Shown: positions 11,479 to 23,807 of the stretch, in pieces | Position numbering within the stretch: the first letter of the stretch is position 1 | How the letters are laid out: the number at the start of each line of letters is the position of its first letter | Source of the DNA: Chamaecrista fasciculata | Taxonomy: Eukaryota > Streptophyta > Magnoliopsida > Fabales > Fabaceae | Length of the DNA: 64,000 bases | Assembly: GCA_003254925.1 (NCBI GenBank) | Contig: QANZ01007028.1 | Span: forward strand, 131,155 to 195,154 | Direction: 5' to 3' | Program-made: the position numbers and the translations under genes | The notes under the pieces: model-generated | Database searches by the model: none | What the model saw: only the letters and a program-made list of their open reading frames with translations | What the model was told of the DNA's origin: nothing

Positions 11479-14400
11479 ATGACCAACATCGAGGACTCCC
11501 CCTATGATCACCTTCTGGAGGACGACCCCTCTGACTCCCAGGAGCACGCCCCGGGAACTCAGGAGGGCCACGGACAGGAGGAACACAGAGACGAGGGACC
11601 CTCTCGAACTGCACCACCTGTGACCCAGATGGGCGCCACGGGACAGACATTCGAAGCTCAGGACATTATGTCCATTTTCCGTGGGATGATGAAAGATCAA
11701 ACGAACGCTCTCCGTCATGAGTTTCAGAACCTCTCCATTCACAACACTCCCACTGGGACCCCCCATGGATCCAATCCGGCCCGCCGCCACACTATAGTGG
11801 GTTCTGCTCAGAACGTCTCGGCCACCGCAGGCTTCGAGGACGAGCCAGGCACCTTCATCCCTCAGAAGGGGCCTTTTGCGCTGTCCATTCCGCGCGACAT
11901 CATTCCACAGGGCTTTAAAATGCCCGTGAAAATTACACCATACGAGCCCGCCGCGGATCCGAGCTTGCACATGAAGGCGTTCAATGCCGCTGTCCAGCTG
12001 GCGTCCATCACCGAAGGGAAAAAATGCATGTTGTTCCCAACCACTCTCGGCTAGGAGGGCCTTCATTGGTACGCCCGCCTCCCGGATTACTCCATCAGTA
12101 CCTTTGAGGAGTTGGAGGCCACCTTCCCCAAACGATTTGCTACGAGTATTATCTACAAAAAGCCATCAACTGTGATGGCGGACTTGATCCAGGGTTCCAG
12201 CGAGAGTCTCCGGGACTTCCTCAAGCGTTTCTTCGAGCGCTGTCACGAGGTTGAGGATTTGGATAGCGTGGCCATCCACGTCTTTAAACAGGGGCTTCGC
12301 CCCGGTAATGTCTCCAACGAGTTGGCGCTCGCCAACCCAAAGACGCTTGAATCATTGCTCAAGCAAGTTAGCGAATTTATTGTTAAGGAGGACAACCAGC
12401 TCGCCTCCAAGAGCCGCTTCAACAAGATGAAAGACATACAGAACGGTCAGTCTAACGGCCGGAACCAAAACGAAAACGTAAACGGAAAGTGGAAGAGGCA
12501 CGATCGCCCTTCCAATTCATCCCAGGGATCATCGCGCCCACCCTTCACGGGCAAATTCCCAACCTACCATATTCTTACTGTTTCTAGATCGAAAATCTGG
12601 CGCGCCTGCTGTATGCTCGATATCTTCCCCATAGCAAAGCCTATTCCTATTAAGTCTGGTCGTTCGAGAGACACCCGCAAGCATTGCAGATATCACAATG
12701 GCTACGACCATACTGCTGACGAGTGCATCTCACTAAAAGATGCCATCGAGATGCTCATCCGTGACGGTCACCTGGCCGAATATAAGCAAAAGAAAAGACC
12801 AGAGCCTGACCGGGACGCCTCCCAAACTAAAAATAGGAAAACCGCTGAGGACGGGAGCGCCAGTACCAAACAGAGAGAGACACCCGCCAGGAATGTGATC
12901 AACACCATTTTTGGTGGAATTCACAAGCATAAGACGCCCCACAATCGCAAAACCATCATGCGATCGATCATGTGCATGCACTACACCAACAAGCGCTCCC
13001 ACGAGGACATCCACGCGCCAATTACTTTCACCTCTGATGAGCTGATGCCCGTCGAGTATGACGAGCCCATGGTCATCACGGCACGCATTGGCGAGATTGA
13101 CGTGCGGAGAATCTTAGTGGACCAAGGGTCATCTTCAGATATCCTGTACTTCCACGCATTTGAACATCTGGGCATCCCTCTAGGCGCCCTGAAGCCTTTC
13201 CACGAACTCCTGATCGGTTTCGCAGGGACTAGGACGCCTGCCGAANCCAGGGTTCCAGCGAGAGTCTCCAGGACTTCCTCAAGCGTTTCTCCGAGCGCTG
13301 TCACGAGGTTGAGGATTTGGATAGCGTGGCAATCCACGCCTTTAAACAGGGGCTCCGCCCCGGTAATGTCTCCAACGAGTTGGCGCTCGCCAACCCAAAG
13401 ACGCTTGAATCATTGCTCAAGCAAGCTAGCAAATTTATTGTTAAGGAGGACAACCAGCTCGCCTCCAAGAGCCGCTTCAACAAGATGAAAGTTATACAGA
13501 ACGGTCAGTCTAACGGCCGGAACCAAAACGGAAACGGAAACGGAAAGTGGAAGAGGCACGATCGCCCTTCCAATTCATCCCAAGGATCATCACGCCCACC
13601 CTTCACGGGCAAATTCCCAACCTACCATATTCTTACTGTTTCCAGATCGGAAATCTGGCGTGCCTGCTGTACGCTCGATATCTTCCCCATAGCAAAGCCT
13701 ATTCCTATTAAGTCTGGTCGTCCGAGAGACACCAGCAAGCATTGCAGATATCACAATGGCTACGACCATACTACTGACGAGTGCATCTCACTAAAAGATG
13801 CCATCGAGCAGCTCATCCATGACGGCCACCTGGCCGAATATAAGCAAAAGAAAAGACCAGAGCCTGACCGGGACGCCTCCCAGACTAAAAATAGGAAAAC
13901 CGCTGAGGACGGGAGCGCCAGTACCAAACAGAGAGAGACACCCGCCAGGAATGTGATCAACACCATTTCTGGTGGAATTCACAAGCATAAGACGCCCCAC
14001 AATCGCAAAACCATCATGCGATCGATCATGTGCATGCACTACACCAACAAGCGCTCCCACGGGGAAATCCACGCGCCAATTACTTTCACCTCTGATGAAC
14101 TGATGCCCGTCGAGTATGACGAGCCCATGGTCATCACGACACACATTGGCGAGATTGACGTGCGGAGAATCTTAGTGGACCAAGGGTCATCTTCAGATAT
14201 CCTGTACTTCCACGCATTTGAACATCTGGGCATCCCTCTAGGCGCCCTGAAGCCTTTCCACGAACTCCTGATCGGTTTCGCAGGGACTAGGACGCCTGCC
14301 GAAGGTGTCCTGGAAGCCAAGCTAACGCTAGAGGGAGATGAAACGCCCCCCAGAACATCTGCCATCTACGCTAGCTTTATTGTTGTGGTCGCCCCATCTG

Positions 14401-14687
14401 CATACAACGCCATCCTCGGACGCTCAAGTTTGAATGATTTCCGAGCCTTGATCTCCACCGCTCATTTACTAATGAAGTTTCCAACTCGATGGGGGACGGC
14501 AAGTCTCCGAGGCGACCAGCTGGACGGTCGCCGATGCTACGCAACGAGCTTGGCCCGGGTCACGATCGACCCTGTCTGCCAAACTGGCCCATTTATGGAA
14601 GGAAAACCAGACTCTCCTCCTCCGGAGCCCGCCGGAGAGGATGTAAACACAAGCGCAACCACAAAAATAACGGACCTACGTGATGAG
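11479..14687 (+). pseudogene. gag-protease of the gypsy element, with a duplicated block
   Basis: The reading frame starts MTNIEDSPYDH and carries a retrotransposon gag domain (MPVKITPYEPAADPSLHMKA ... ESLRDFLKRF). A CCHC-like motif follows (CRYHNGYDHTADEC), then a retroviral-type aspartic protease with the active-site triplet at ILVDQGSSSDIL (DQG rather than the usual DTG/DSG). An in-frame TAG interrupts gag at 12052, where the family has Trp. At the N at 13246 the sequence restarts: 12189-13245 and 13247-14303 are two 1057-base near-copies. Only the second copy continues to the end of the protease. The frame may then splice to pol (see the intron entry). Confidence 0.85.
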
Positions 14688-14973
14688 GTAGACCAAGCTA
14701 GTGGCTGACGCCTCGTAGATCTGTAGCTAACTCTAAATGGGTGGATTAGCCGCCCGACCTTAAGATTAGTTGCAATCTTTCCTTTTCACGTCTGTTATGT
14801 TCCTTTATGTTTGTTTTTCCCTTTCCTAAAATGCTTAAGGCCCATCTTTATCATCTCTATGTACGCTCCGACCTACCCATGGCAGACAAGTTGTTGACTT
14901 AATGAAATATCATTTCCCTTTACAAAATCTTTGGCACATTTTTTACTTACACGTATCTCACCTTACGTTTTAG
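14688..14973 (+). other. Candidate Ogre-like intron between protease and reverse transcriptase
   Basis: The gag-protease frame reaches GAT GAG and is followed by a GT donor (GAG|GTAGAC, 14688). The pol frame begins after a pyrimidine-containing acceptor (TTACGTTTTAG|GTTGAT, 14974). Removing these 286 bases joins the two frames in phase. Without removal, gag-protease stops at 14706-14708 and pol has no good ATG in frame. A spliced intron at this position is known in Ogre elements. The stretch is T-rich and non-coding. Confidence 0.5.
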
Positions 14974-16272
14974 GTTGATGGCGCACACCCTACACCTTCG
15001 GACGCGCTTGACCAAATTCACTTCCTCGGGCAGCCGGAGCGAATAGTGAGCATCTCCGCGGACTTACCCGCACAACAGAAAGCCAGACTATCCGACTTCC
15101 TGCTCGCCAATGGCGATATCTTTGCATGGTTCGCCTCGGACATCCCCGACGTAGACCCCAAGTTGGTCAGGCACTCCCTCGATGTGGATGACCGCCGCAG
15201 GGTGTTCCAAAAGAAGCGAGTCCTGGGATCAGAGCGGCAACTCGCCGCAAAAGAAGTTAACAAGCTGGTGGCGGCCGGCTTCATACGGGAGACCAAATAC
15301 CCCACATGGCTGTCCAATGTTGTTTTGGTCCCCAAGCATAATGGCAAATGGTAAATGTGCGTGGACTTCACGGACCTGAACAAGGCGACCCCCAAGGACC
15401 TTCACCCGCTGCCTAGCATTGACAAATTAGTGGACAATACCTGCGGGTACGACACTTTGAGCTTCCTTGACGTCTTTTCAGGCTATAACCAAATCAAGAT
15501 GAACCCTAAGGACGTCGACAAGACAACCTTCATCACTGAACATGGTATCTACTGCTACAACGTCATGCCGTTCGGCTTGAAGAACGCGGGCGCCACATAT
15601 CAGAGAATGATGGCCCGTTTCTTTAAGGACAACATAGGAAAAAATATTGAAGTCTATGTCGATGACATGGTCGTCAAAACAAAATCTGGTGGCGACCACC
15701 TCGATGACTTGCAAGAAATCTTTTAGATTCTCCGCCATTACAGACTACGCCTCAACCCCGCCAAGTGTGCTTTCGGGGTCGCCGGGGGTAAATTCTTAGG
15801 CTTCATGATCTCCCAGCGCGGGATAGAGGCCAACCCGGACCATTGCCAAGCCATCCTTGACATGACATCGCCAAGGACTTTGAAAGAGGTACACCGCCTC
15901 AACGGACGCATAGCTGCGCTCCACCGCTTTCTCGTAAGGTCGAGCGACCGTTGCTTGCCCTTCTTCAAAACCCTGAAAGGAGGCCAACACTTCACCTGGA
16001 CCACCAAATGTGAAACGGCCTTCCAGGAGTTATAGGCTTACCTCAGCCGACCGCCCATTCTCACAACCCCTTCCCCGGGAAAGCCCATTTATGTGTATCT
16101 CGCCGCAACCGATGTGGCAGTAAGCTCCGCCTTGATCATCGAAGACAAAGATGAACAACGACCAATCTACTTCTCTAGCAAAGTACTCACGGGCGCCGAA
16201 ACCCGCTATCACTTGTTGGAGAAGCTGGTATATGCTCTACTTGTTCCCACAAGGAAGTTACGACCATATTAC
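14974..16272 (+). pseudogene. Reverse transcriptase / start of RNase H (first copy)
   Basis: This segment encodes pol from VDGAHP through the Ty3/gypsy RT: FVxxxxDIFAWFASDIP, KVNKL-like text, VLVPKHNGKW, CVDFTDLNKA, FLDVFSGYNQI, FGLKNAGATYQR and the catalytic YVDDM at about 15655. The connection and RNase H start follow (FSSKVLTGAETRYHLLEKL). Stops interrupt it at 15352 (TAA), 15724 (TAG) and 16033 (TAG). It is cut at 16272 by LTR-like foreign sequence. Confidence 0.85.
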
Positions 16273-16553
16273 TGATGGAGATTGTGCCCTAGGGCCAATC
16301 ATTTTATTTATGTGTTATTTGAACATATGTGTTTTTGATTAATTTATAGAGATAAATTATGTTGTTATCATATTATTAGCGTGTTTACTATGATAGCGTC
16401 CTTGATTGATTATAAGATAATTAATCTAAAACTGTCCCTGGTCGATCATTCACGTGGGAACGTAAATGAACTAAGACCAGCATGACCTCGGTGTATAGAG
16501 ATACATGCACTAGATGCTTCTCGAGAGCCATGGTGCAATTTTGTAAGGGTTAC
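16273..16553. mobile_element. Nested LTR-like insertion, truncated at an N
   Basis: The pol sequence is interrupted exactly after ATTAC by AT-rich sequence starting TGATGGAGATTGTGCCC, an LTR-like TG start. It runs to the N at 16554. After the N, pol restarts about 520 bases upstream and then reads through the insertion point uninterrupted (CATATTACCAGCAG at about 17070). The rest of the inserted element is missing. Confidence 0.55.
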
Positions 16554-16554
16554 N

Positions 16555-19018
16555 TACGCCTCAACCCCGCCAAGTGTGCTTTCGGGGTCGCCGGGGGTAA
16601 ATTCTTGGGCTTCATGATCTCCCAGCGCGGGATAGAGGCCAACCCGGACCATTGCCAAATCCTTGACATGACATCGCCAAGGACTTTGAAAGAGGTACAA
16701 TGCCTCAACGGACGCATAGCTGCGCTCCACCGCTTTCTCTCAAGGTCGGGCGACCGCTGCTTGCCCTTCTTCAAAACCCTGAAAGGAGGCCAACACTTCA
16801 CCTGGACCACCGAATGTGAAACGGCCTTCCAGGAGTTATAGGCTTACCTCAGCCGACCGCCCATTCTCACAACCTCTTCCCCGGGAAAGCCCATTTATGT
16901 GTATCTCGCCGCAACCGATGTGGCAGTAAGCTCCGCCTTGATCATCGAAGACAAAGATGAACTTTGACCAATCTACTTCTCTAGCAAAGTACTCACGGGC
17001 GCCGAAACCTGCTATCACTTGCTGGAGAAGCTGGTATATGCTCTACTTGTTCCCACAAGGAAGTTACGACCATATTACCAGCAGTACGAGATAATCTTCC
17101 GAACCGACCGCCCCATGAGACAGATCATTCATCAACCCGACATTGCGGGTTGCCTCGTCAATTGGTCCATCGAACTCTCTGAGTTCGGCCTCACCTTCGA
17201 GCCTCGGCGCGCAATAAAGGGGCAAGCTCTCGCCGACTTCGTCGCGGAGATGACACCCGCCAATCTAGCCTCCATCACATCGAACGTTTACATAGATGGC
17301 GCTTCGTCCGCCAAGCTTCGCGGTGCAGGAGTCATTGTCGAGTTGCCTGATGGCTATGCCATTGAACAGGCTATCGATATACGCTTTCCTGCCACCAACA
17401 ATCACGCGGAATACGAAGCACTTATTGCCGCCCTTGAGCTCGCTGTGGGCATGGGCGCCCAGGATATTCACGTCTACAGCGACTCCCAGCTGGTAGTCGG
17501 GCATATGAAAGGAGATTTCGAAGCCAAGGAACCCACTATACTCAAGTATGTGGAGAAGGCGCGATACATTCTTCGTCATCACATCCGGGCCGCCCAATTC
17601 ACGCACATCTTACGATCCAAAAACACTAGGGCAGATGCTTTGGCCAAGCTGGCCTCCACGCCAAACGACCGAGGCCGCTCCTCCATCATACGCACCATCT
17701 TAGAACGCCCATCAATCGAAGGACCAATGATCCTAGCTATCAAAACAGCTCCTGATTGGCGCACGCCCATCATGGCTTACATCAGAAACGAAACTCTTCC
17801 ATCTAGCAGAAACGAAGCTCGGAAGGTCGTGCACCGAGCGGCCCACTACTTCCTCTGGGGAAATGACCTGTATCGACGGAGTCACTCTATGCCTTGCCTA
17901 AGATGCGTCGGACCAAACGACGCCCGCCTCATCCTTGAAGAGCTTGACGAAGGACTCTGCGGCTCACATCAGGCAACACCCACTTTAAAACGCAAAGTCC
18001 TCATCTCGGGGTACTATTGGCCTTCCATCATCAAGGACGCCACCGAACTGATAAAAACTTGCAGAAAGTGCCAGGAACACGCCAACCACATCCATATTCC
18101 GGAAGAAGACATGCGCCCAATGGAGTCCCCTTGGACTTTCGATGTGTGGGGGATCGACATCCTCGAGCCATTTCTGACCGCCACCGGCCAACGAAAGTTC
18201 CTTATCGTTGCAATCGATCTTTTTACCAGATGGATCGAGGCACTCCCGGTCAAATCCATAAGCTCTGCCCAGATGAAAACCTTCGTCTTGCAGAACTTAC
18301 TCTCCCGATTTGCCGTCCCCCAACGACTCATCAGTGATAACCGTCTGCAATTCATCAGCGAGTCTTTTCGCGAATTTTGTGCCGAACATGACATCTCCCT
18401 GGGCAATACCTCGGTCGAACACCCCTCGACAAATGGACAGACTGAGCTCGCCAACCGCATCATCCTGAACGGATTGAAGCGCCGACTTGACGACGCCAAA
18501 GGACGTTGGGCGGACGAGCTCCCGACCGTATTATGGTCCTATCGCATTACACCTCAGGAGTCGACAGGCGAGGCGCCTTACACACTAACCTATGGGTCGC
18601 CCGCCATGATCCCAGCTGAGACTACTCACCTCTCTAACAGAGTCTTGTACTACAATGAGGAAGCCAATCGAAGCTGCAGGGCGATCGCCCTAAATGAACT
18701 CGAAGAGGTAAGCGAGATCGCCAGCATCAGGCAGGCCGCCTACAAAGAACGCATGGCGAAATACTTCAACAAGAAGGTCAAACAGCGGTCCTTCGAAGTA
18801 GGCGACCTCGTCCTCCGAGATGTTGCCAACGACCGCTTGAACCACTCGCACGGCAAGCTACACCCTAACTAGGAAGGCCCATACCGCATCATCAAAGTTA
18901 TCCCTGGTGGCGCATACATGTTAGCCACTCTGGACGGTCGCCGACTGGAAAACACGTGGAACGTCGTGAGCCTTAGAAAGTATCTTGACCGCACGGTCGA
19001 CAACATTACGCTTTGAGT
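16555..19018 (+). pseudogene. RT end, RNase H and integrase (second copy, continuing)
   Basis: 16555-17072 repeats 15742-16272, then continues into a type I RNase H (VYIDGASSAKLRGAG, NNHAEYEALIAAL, VYSDSQLVV, NTRADALAKLAS). Integrase follows: the zinc-binding HH-CC region (GLCGSHQATP ... CRKCQEHAN), then the DDE core with FDVWGIDILEPF, LISDNRLQFIS and NGQTELANRII. The usual DNGTQF is DNRLQF here, and the third acidic residue is in TELANR. The C-terminal region contains RSFEVGDLVLRDV. A TAG stop (18870, Trp in the downstream copy) and an earlier TAG near 16838 show decay. The frame ends at TGA 19016. Confidence 0.87.
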
Positions 19019-19272
19019 CATTTCTTATGTAATTTTACATTCTGCCATTTTTCGTTTCGTTTACTTCCACGACTCCCATGTTAATATAATTATGGCATTT
19101 CTCTCCACTCACACGACCCGTGTATACTTTACGCTTATTTTCATTACATTAACTTAGGCGCAGCCTAATTTATACAACTTGCAACGTGTAAGTTATTTTT
19201 TAACGACCAACGAAGAGGTCGAAAGTAGGAGGGACGCCTCCAAACGCTTTCTTTCAGATGCCCCGCGCGCTN

Positions 19273-19801
19273 CAAAGAATGCATGGCGAAATACTTAAAC
19301 AAGAAGGTCAAACACCGGTCCTTCGAAGTAGGCGACCTCGTCCTCCGAGATGTTGCCAACGACCGATTGAACCACTCCCACGGCAAGCTACACCCTAACT
19401 GGGAAGGCCCATACCGCATCATCAAAGTTATCCCTGGTGGCGCATACATGTTAGCCACTTTGGACGGTCGCCGACTGGAAAACCCGTGGAACGTCGTGAG
19501 CCTTAGAAAGTATCTTGACCGCACGGTCGACAACATTACGCTTTGAGTCATTTCTTATGTAATTTTACATTCTGCCATTTTTCGTTTCGTTTACTTCCAC
19601 GACTCCCATGTTAATATAATTATGGCATTTCTCTCCACTCACACGACCCGTGTATACTTTACGCTTATTTTCATTACATTAACTTAGGCGCAGCCTAATT
19701 TATACAACTTGCAACGTGTAAGTTATTTTTTAACGACCAACGAAGAGGTCGAAAGTAGGAGGGACGCCTCCAAACGCTTTCTTTCAGATGCCCCGCGCGC
19801 T
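19273..19801 (+). repeat. Duplicated 3' end of pol and its downstream flank
   Basis: Starts at the N at 19272 and repeats 18752-19271 almost exactly (integrase C-terminus, stop, then AT-rich sequence ending CCCCGCGCGCT). In this copy the codon that is TAG at 18870 is TGG. This is most simply a contig join, not a biological tandem. Confidence 0.8.
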
Positions 19802-20143
19802 CATGAGCTGAGAAGTTGCTCATACGCCATGCTGTAACCAATACCTCATGGCTGACTAGCCCCTTCCGATCGCCAACAAAGTTGGGCGGACATACATACA
19901 TACATACTTGCGCAAATAAAGTAAACATCTTAAACAGCTAAACCGAAACATAGCATGCATACAAAACATATTTATCAAAATATAGGCCTTATGGCCAACC
20001 AAATATTCAGGTCGCACGGCCAGCAAATTCAACAACGGCACACACGCCCTAAAAATATCCAACAAATGGCACACACACACTATACAAACTACAAAGTGGA
20101 AACACACCCCCAAACAAAATTACATGTTTTACAAATGGATGAC

Positions 20144-22685
20144 TCAGTCATCCGAAATCACAGTAGTATTGGCCACCTCCGGAGCATGGTCGCCACTTCC
20201 TTCTCCCCCCTTGCTGTCGGTCGCCTCAGCTACACCGGCTGGATTCTCAACATCCTCTTCGTTTCCTGCGATGCTTAGTATGTCCGCCGGAGGCACATAC
20301 CCGTCATCGCCAGGCCTGAGCTGCGACCGCCCCTCTGCCAATTCATAAGCATGTATGGTCCAGTCGTCGGGCATGGCGGGCATCTGTTCACCCGGTTCAT
20401 CATCATCCGCACGCATACGGATCTCATGACCGCCCTGCCCATCCGACAACACCTCGTGGGTGTAGTCGATGCCCGCCTCGTTCAAATCGGGGTTCAGAAG
20501 ACTTAGCTGCTGCCGACAGTTCTCGAAGCCACGAGCGGACGCATTAATGACGTACCAGTACCATTGCTTCCGCTCGTCCCGGCACGCCCGCTCGATTCTT
20601 TGGGCCTCTCCCGCTTGAAACATCTCAAGCTCCTCCCTGGCCGCTTGCGCCTCCCCCCTCTAGACCCCGACCTCCCGCACGGCCTCGGCCGCCTCTTGGT
20701 CTGCTTTCTTCCTTCTCTCCCTCTCTCTTTTCTTCTCCTCCTCCAGCTTCTTCACAATTGCCCCTGGGCCTGAGCCTCCGCCAACGCCTGGTCCCTAGCA
20801 GCTTCAAGTGTTTTGAGCTGCTCAGCACCACCGGGCGCCCTCGCCTCTGCCCTCAAACAGGCGACTTCCTTCGCCAGATTATGCGATAATGTTTGAGAGG
20901 CGTGGTAGGCCACAAACGCAATCATGTTGTGCGCCGCTGCGAAGTCTTCCGGCGGGCGCTTGAAAGCTTCAGCCACTAGGGTGTCATGCTACTCATAAGT
21001 ACCATTGGAGTACAAGGACTGGATGGAGACCACACCGGAGAATCGCCCTCTATTCGGATGCGAGGGCAAGTAAGGGAATTGAGCCTCTCCCTTCTCGTCG
21101 ACCTTCCGCTCGGCCGGCATGTCCATCCTTGGGTTGCGCGGCCCATCACCATCGGGATGACTGTTCTTGATAAACTTGTCTAACTCCTCCTCATCCCAAT
21201 GAATAAACACCCCGGATCCGCGGGCCCGCTTGTGCGCGCCTTCTTAGCTGGCGGACCCTCCTTTGATGCACCCCCCGCCAGGCCCTTTCCCTTGGCATCA
21301 CCCTTTTTCCCTTACCTGACGGGGAAGCCTCAGCATTGGCCACATTTCCCGCCAGCCTCATCCCACCAAATGCCAACACTGGTGGACCTGCCCTCCTCTT
21401 TGTCGGGCTCGCTGACGCCTGCCCGACCCAAGAAGAAGATGGAGCACGGGATGATGGAGGCCCTGGAGCCCTTTGCCTTGCCCCGGGCGCCATTGGAGGG
21501 ACAGAAGGAGCTCGCACCCTAGCAGGTGCAGAAGTTTGCGCAGGAGCAGGCTCACCCGCTTGCTCAGCTTGAACCTCCGCAGCAGAGCTGCCGGCCCCCT
21601 GGTTGGTCGGCCTCTTCTTCGAGCCGGTCAAAGCTGCAAAACAAACAAGCAAAATTGGTTATAAACCATTCGAACACCCATATCGTGTATCAATCAAAGG
21701 AGTAAAACAACATATTACATGATTGCACATAGTGCCGATAAAACGAGCTAAGGAGCCTATCCGCCCGGCGCTCCTCCTCGCTAAGATGCCCCCGCTTTAT
21801 CGGGCTCGCCCCCGTCTTTGCATTTGACTATCCCATAGGAAACAACGGACGGTCGTCCTCCTCGCTTACCCACCAAGGGCGCCCAAACCCATTATGTACA
21901 ATGGGGAAGTACCTATCTTTCCAATTTTTCCAGTTGCTGATGCTCGCTGGAAACTCACTCAGACTTCCCCCTTCCTCTGTATATTCACCCGCCCGTTATC
22001 CCCGAGCTTCACGGAAAACCAGTACAAAAACAATTTTACAGTGAGCTCCACGCCCACTGACCAGGCCGCGTATTGTAGAAACTTCAGACTCCGCCAGCCA
22101 TTCGCCATCAGTTGCGCCGGACAGCAATTGAGGTGATTCAACAATTCGAGCTCAAAATCGGTGAAAGGCAACTCAGAGCTACACTCTTGTAACAGGACTT
22201 CATGCACAATGAACCCCTGCCGATGGGTCCATTCGAGCGAATTGTTGCCGTCCCAAACGCCCACGACCATGCCGCTCGCCTCCGTACCAGACCCTGGCCC
22301 AAAGTATGTGTTGTGAGCTGACTCCAGCTCTACGTCATCATCGAACCTCGATGGTTCTGCTGGCGGCCCTTTGGTCGCCCTAACTTCAGTGTTTCCCCAC
22401 TCCTCAGCTGCATCCCCACTCCCCCTCGGTAGTCTCTGACATAATTACAGGATTATAAATTACTAAGTCCCAACACCCCCTATACGCACTCGTTGCCTCC
22501 CCAACCTGCGTCCGCACGCCCCTCTCAGTATACGCCCGCCCAGCTAACAGCTCAGTCGCCCTTCGTATAGCTTCGTCTGACTTACGGAGCAGCTCCTTTG
22601 TGTCCTCCGAGCTACTCTCCTGTGTGGGTAAACTACTAACACTACTTAGTGCCTCATCTTCCTCTAACTCCCTAAGGACCGCCAT
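20144..22685 (-). pseudogene. Antisense ORF of the Tat element (Transposase_28-like)
   Basis: Read from right to left, starting at MAVLRELEED (22685). An acidic Ser-rich N-terminus is followed by a region (22270-21959) with EWTHRQGFIVHEVLL, LPFTDFELELLNHL and CCPAQLMANGWRSL. This matches the 'putative gypsy type transposon' domain (PF04195 family), found in antisense ORFs and captured copies of plant gypsy elements. A low-complexity Ala/Pro/Arg hinge (21652-21191) and a coiled-coil Ala/Glu/Gln-rich segment (20976-20752) follow. The C-terminal part (20623-20144) is acidic. A TTTTGCAG acceptor-like site lies at about 21632, suggesting it was spliced. Stops and frame changes separate the pieces. 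Its role in the element is unknown. Confidence 0.7.
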
Positions 22686-23462
22686 GGTCTCACACGCTTG
22701 CAAATTAAGACAAAGCACAAGGGATTAGGATCTACCTGTAGCCATGGTACGCATGTTGTTAGAGTTTGTACGTTGAAAAGCTTTGCGGCGCGCGCCCGAA
22801 CAATCAGCAATCGCTCACTCTACAACCTGCAACAATGTAGGTGTCAATACATGACAAAACATAGCTCGCCACACTCAAACACATTCCCAGAAAGCCAGAC
22901 CGCCCAGTCTGGTCATCCATCCGGATGAGGCGACCGGCCCCAGTTGCCTACCCCCTCATCAAACCCAAAACCCTTCGAGTTCAAACCCAGAAACTCACAC
23001 ACATCCATGAACACTCATGAACTCGATCAACGCTCACCCAGCCAATCGCAACGAATACCCAGAACTCTTCGAACCTAGCAAAACCCACACCACAACACGT
23101 AGAACTCAGTTTTTGCGAAACCCTAACCCCCATCCCCAGCACCTTCATTCATGAACACACCCACCACAAAAAACCCAAAAATGGAAAAACACACCCTCAC
23201 TACGGCGTTCATTCAAACCCTCTCCCACGGAAATCCCACCAAGAGACCCTAAACCACACAACACCCAATCGACAAACAAATAAAGGAACTTACCAAGAAG
23301 TGACGAACTCGAACCGATTCTCCCTCACGATCACCGTACTTTAAACCTCGTGACGGTTACTCGACTCCGGCAATGGTTATTCGTCGTTTCCCCCTTTTCT
23401 CTCCCTTCTCTCTCCAAATCGCAGTGTAACACTTGAGCAAATGGGAGAACCGTTTCATTTTG

Positions 23463-23473
23463 ACCTTAAATAC
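23463..23473 (-). promoter_or_regulatory. Possible TATA box for the antisense ORF
   Basis: On the minus strand GGTATTTAAGG lies about 780 bases before the antisense start, followed by a GA-rich leader. Position and composition fit a promoter; there is no other support. Confidence 0.35.
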
Positions 23474-23793
23474 CCTCACTTGCGCGGCAAACGAGGTGTT
23501 TCTGCTTTTTCAAATTTTTGGCCTCCCGGGTAGCGACACGTGTCTGTGACAAGACAGCGCTATATACCACATGGTCGCCCGCCGCGGCGCCCATTGACTT
23601 CCCGTATTCTAATGGTGCACCCGCCATATAGCCACTGTTTCCTTTGCGCGAGGGGACAAGCACTACTGTATATTTTGGGCGTTCGCTACAAATAGACGCA
23701 TGACCTAGACATGGGTTCCATCGCACGCGCTTCAACCATACCACCCCGCACGCATTTTAAGATTCATACGACGAACACGCTCGTGGACTTCTT

Positions 23794-23804
23794 TAAGGAG
23801 GGAC
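23794..23804 (+). other. Polypurine tract
   Basis: AAGGAGGGA lies immediately before the 3' LTR (TGATACATC at 23808), the expected plus-strand primer position. Confidence 0.6.
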
Positions 23805-23807
23805 TTG

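Noticed and set aside
11458-12066. 202-residue minus-strand frame opposite gag
   Set aside because: Shadow frame in GC-rich gag; the plus strand has recognisable gag motifs.
12189-14303. Biological tandem duplication of gag
   Set aside because: The junction is an isolated N and both copies have exactly the same length; a contig-overlap artefact is the simpler reading.
20625-20831. Arg/Gly/Glu-rich minus-strand frame
   Set aside because: Out-of-frame reading of the coiled-coil part of the antisense ORF.
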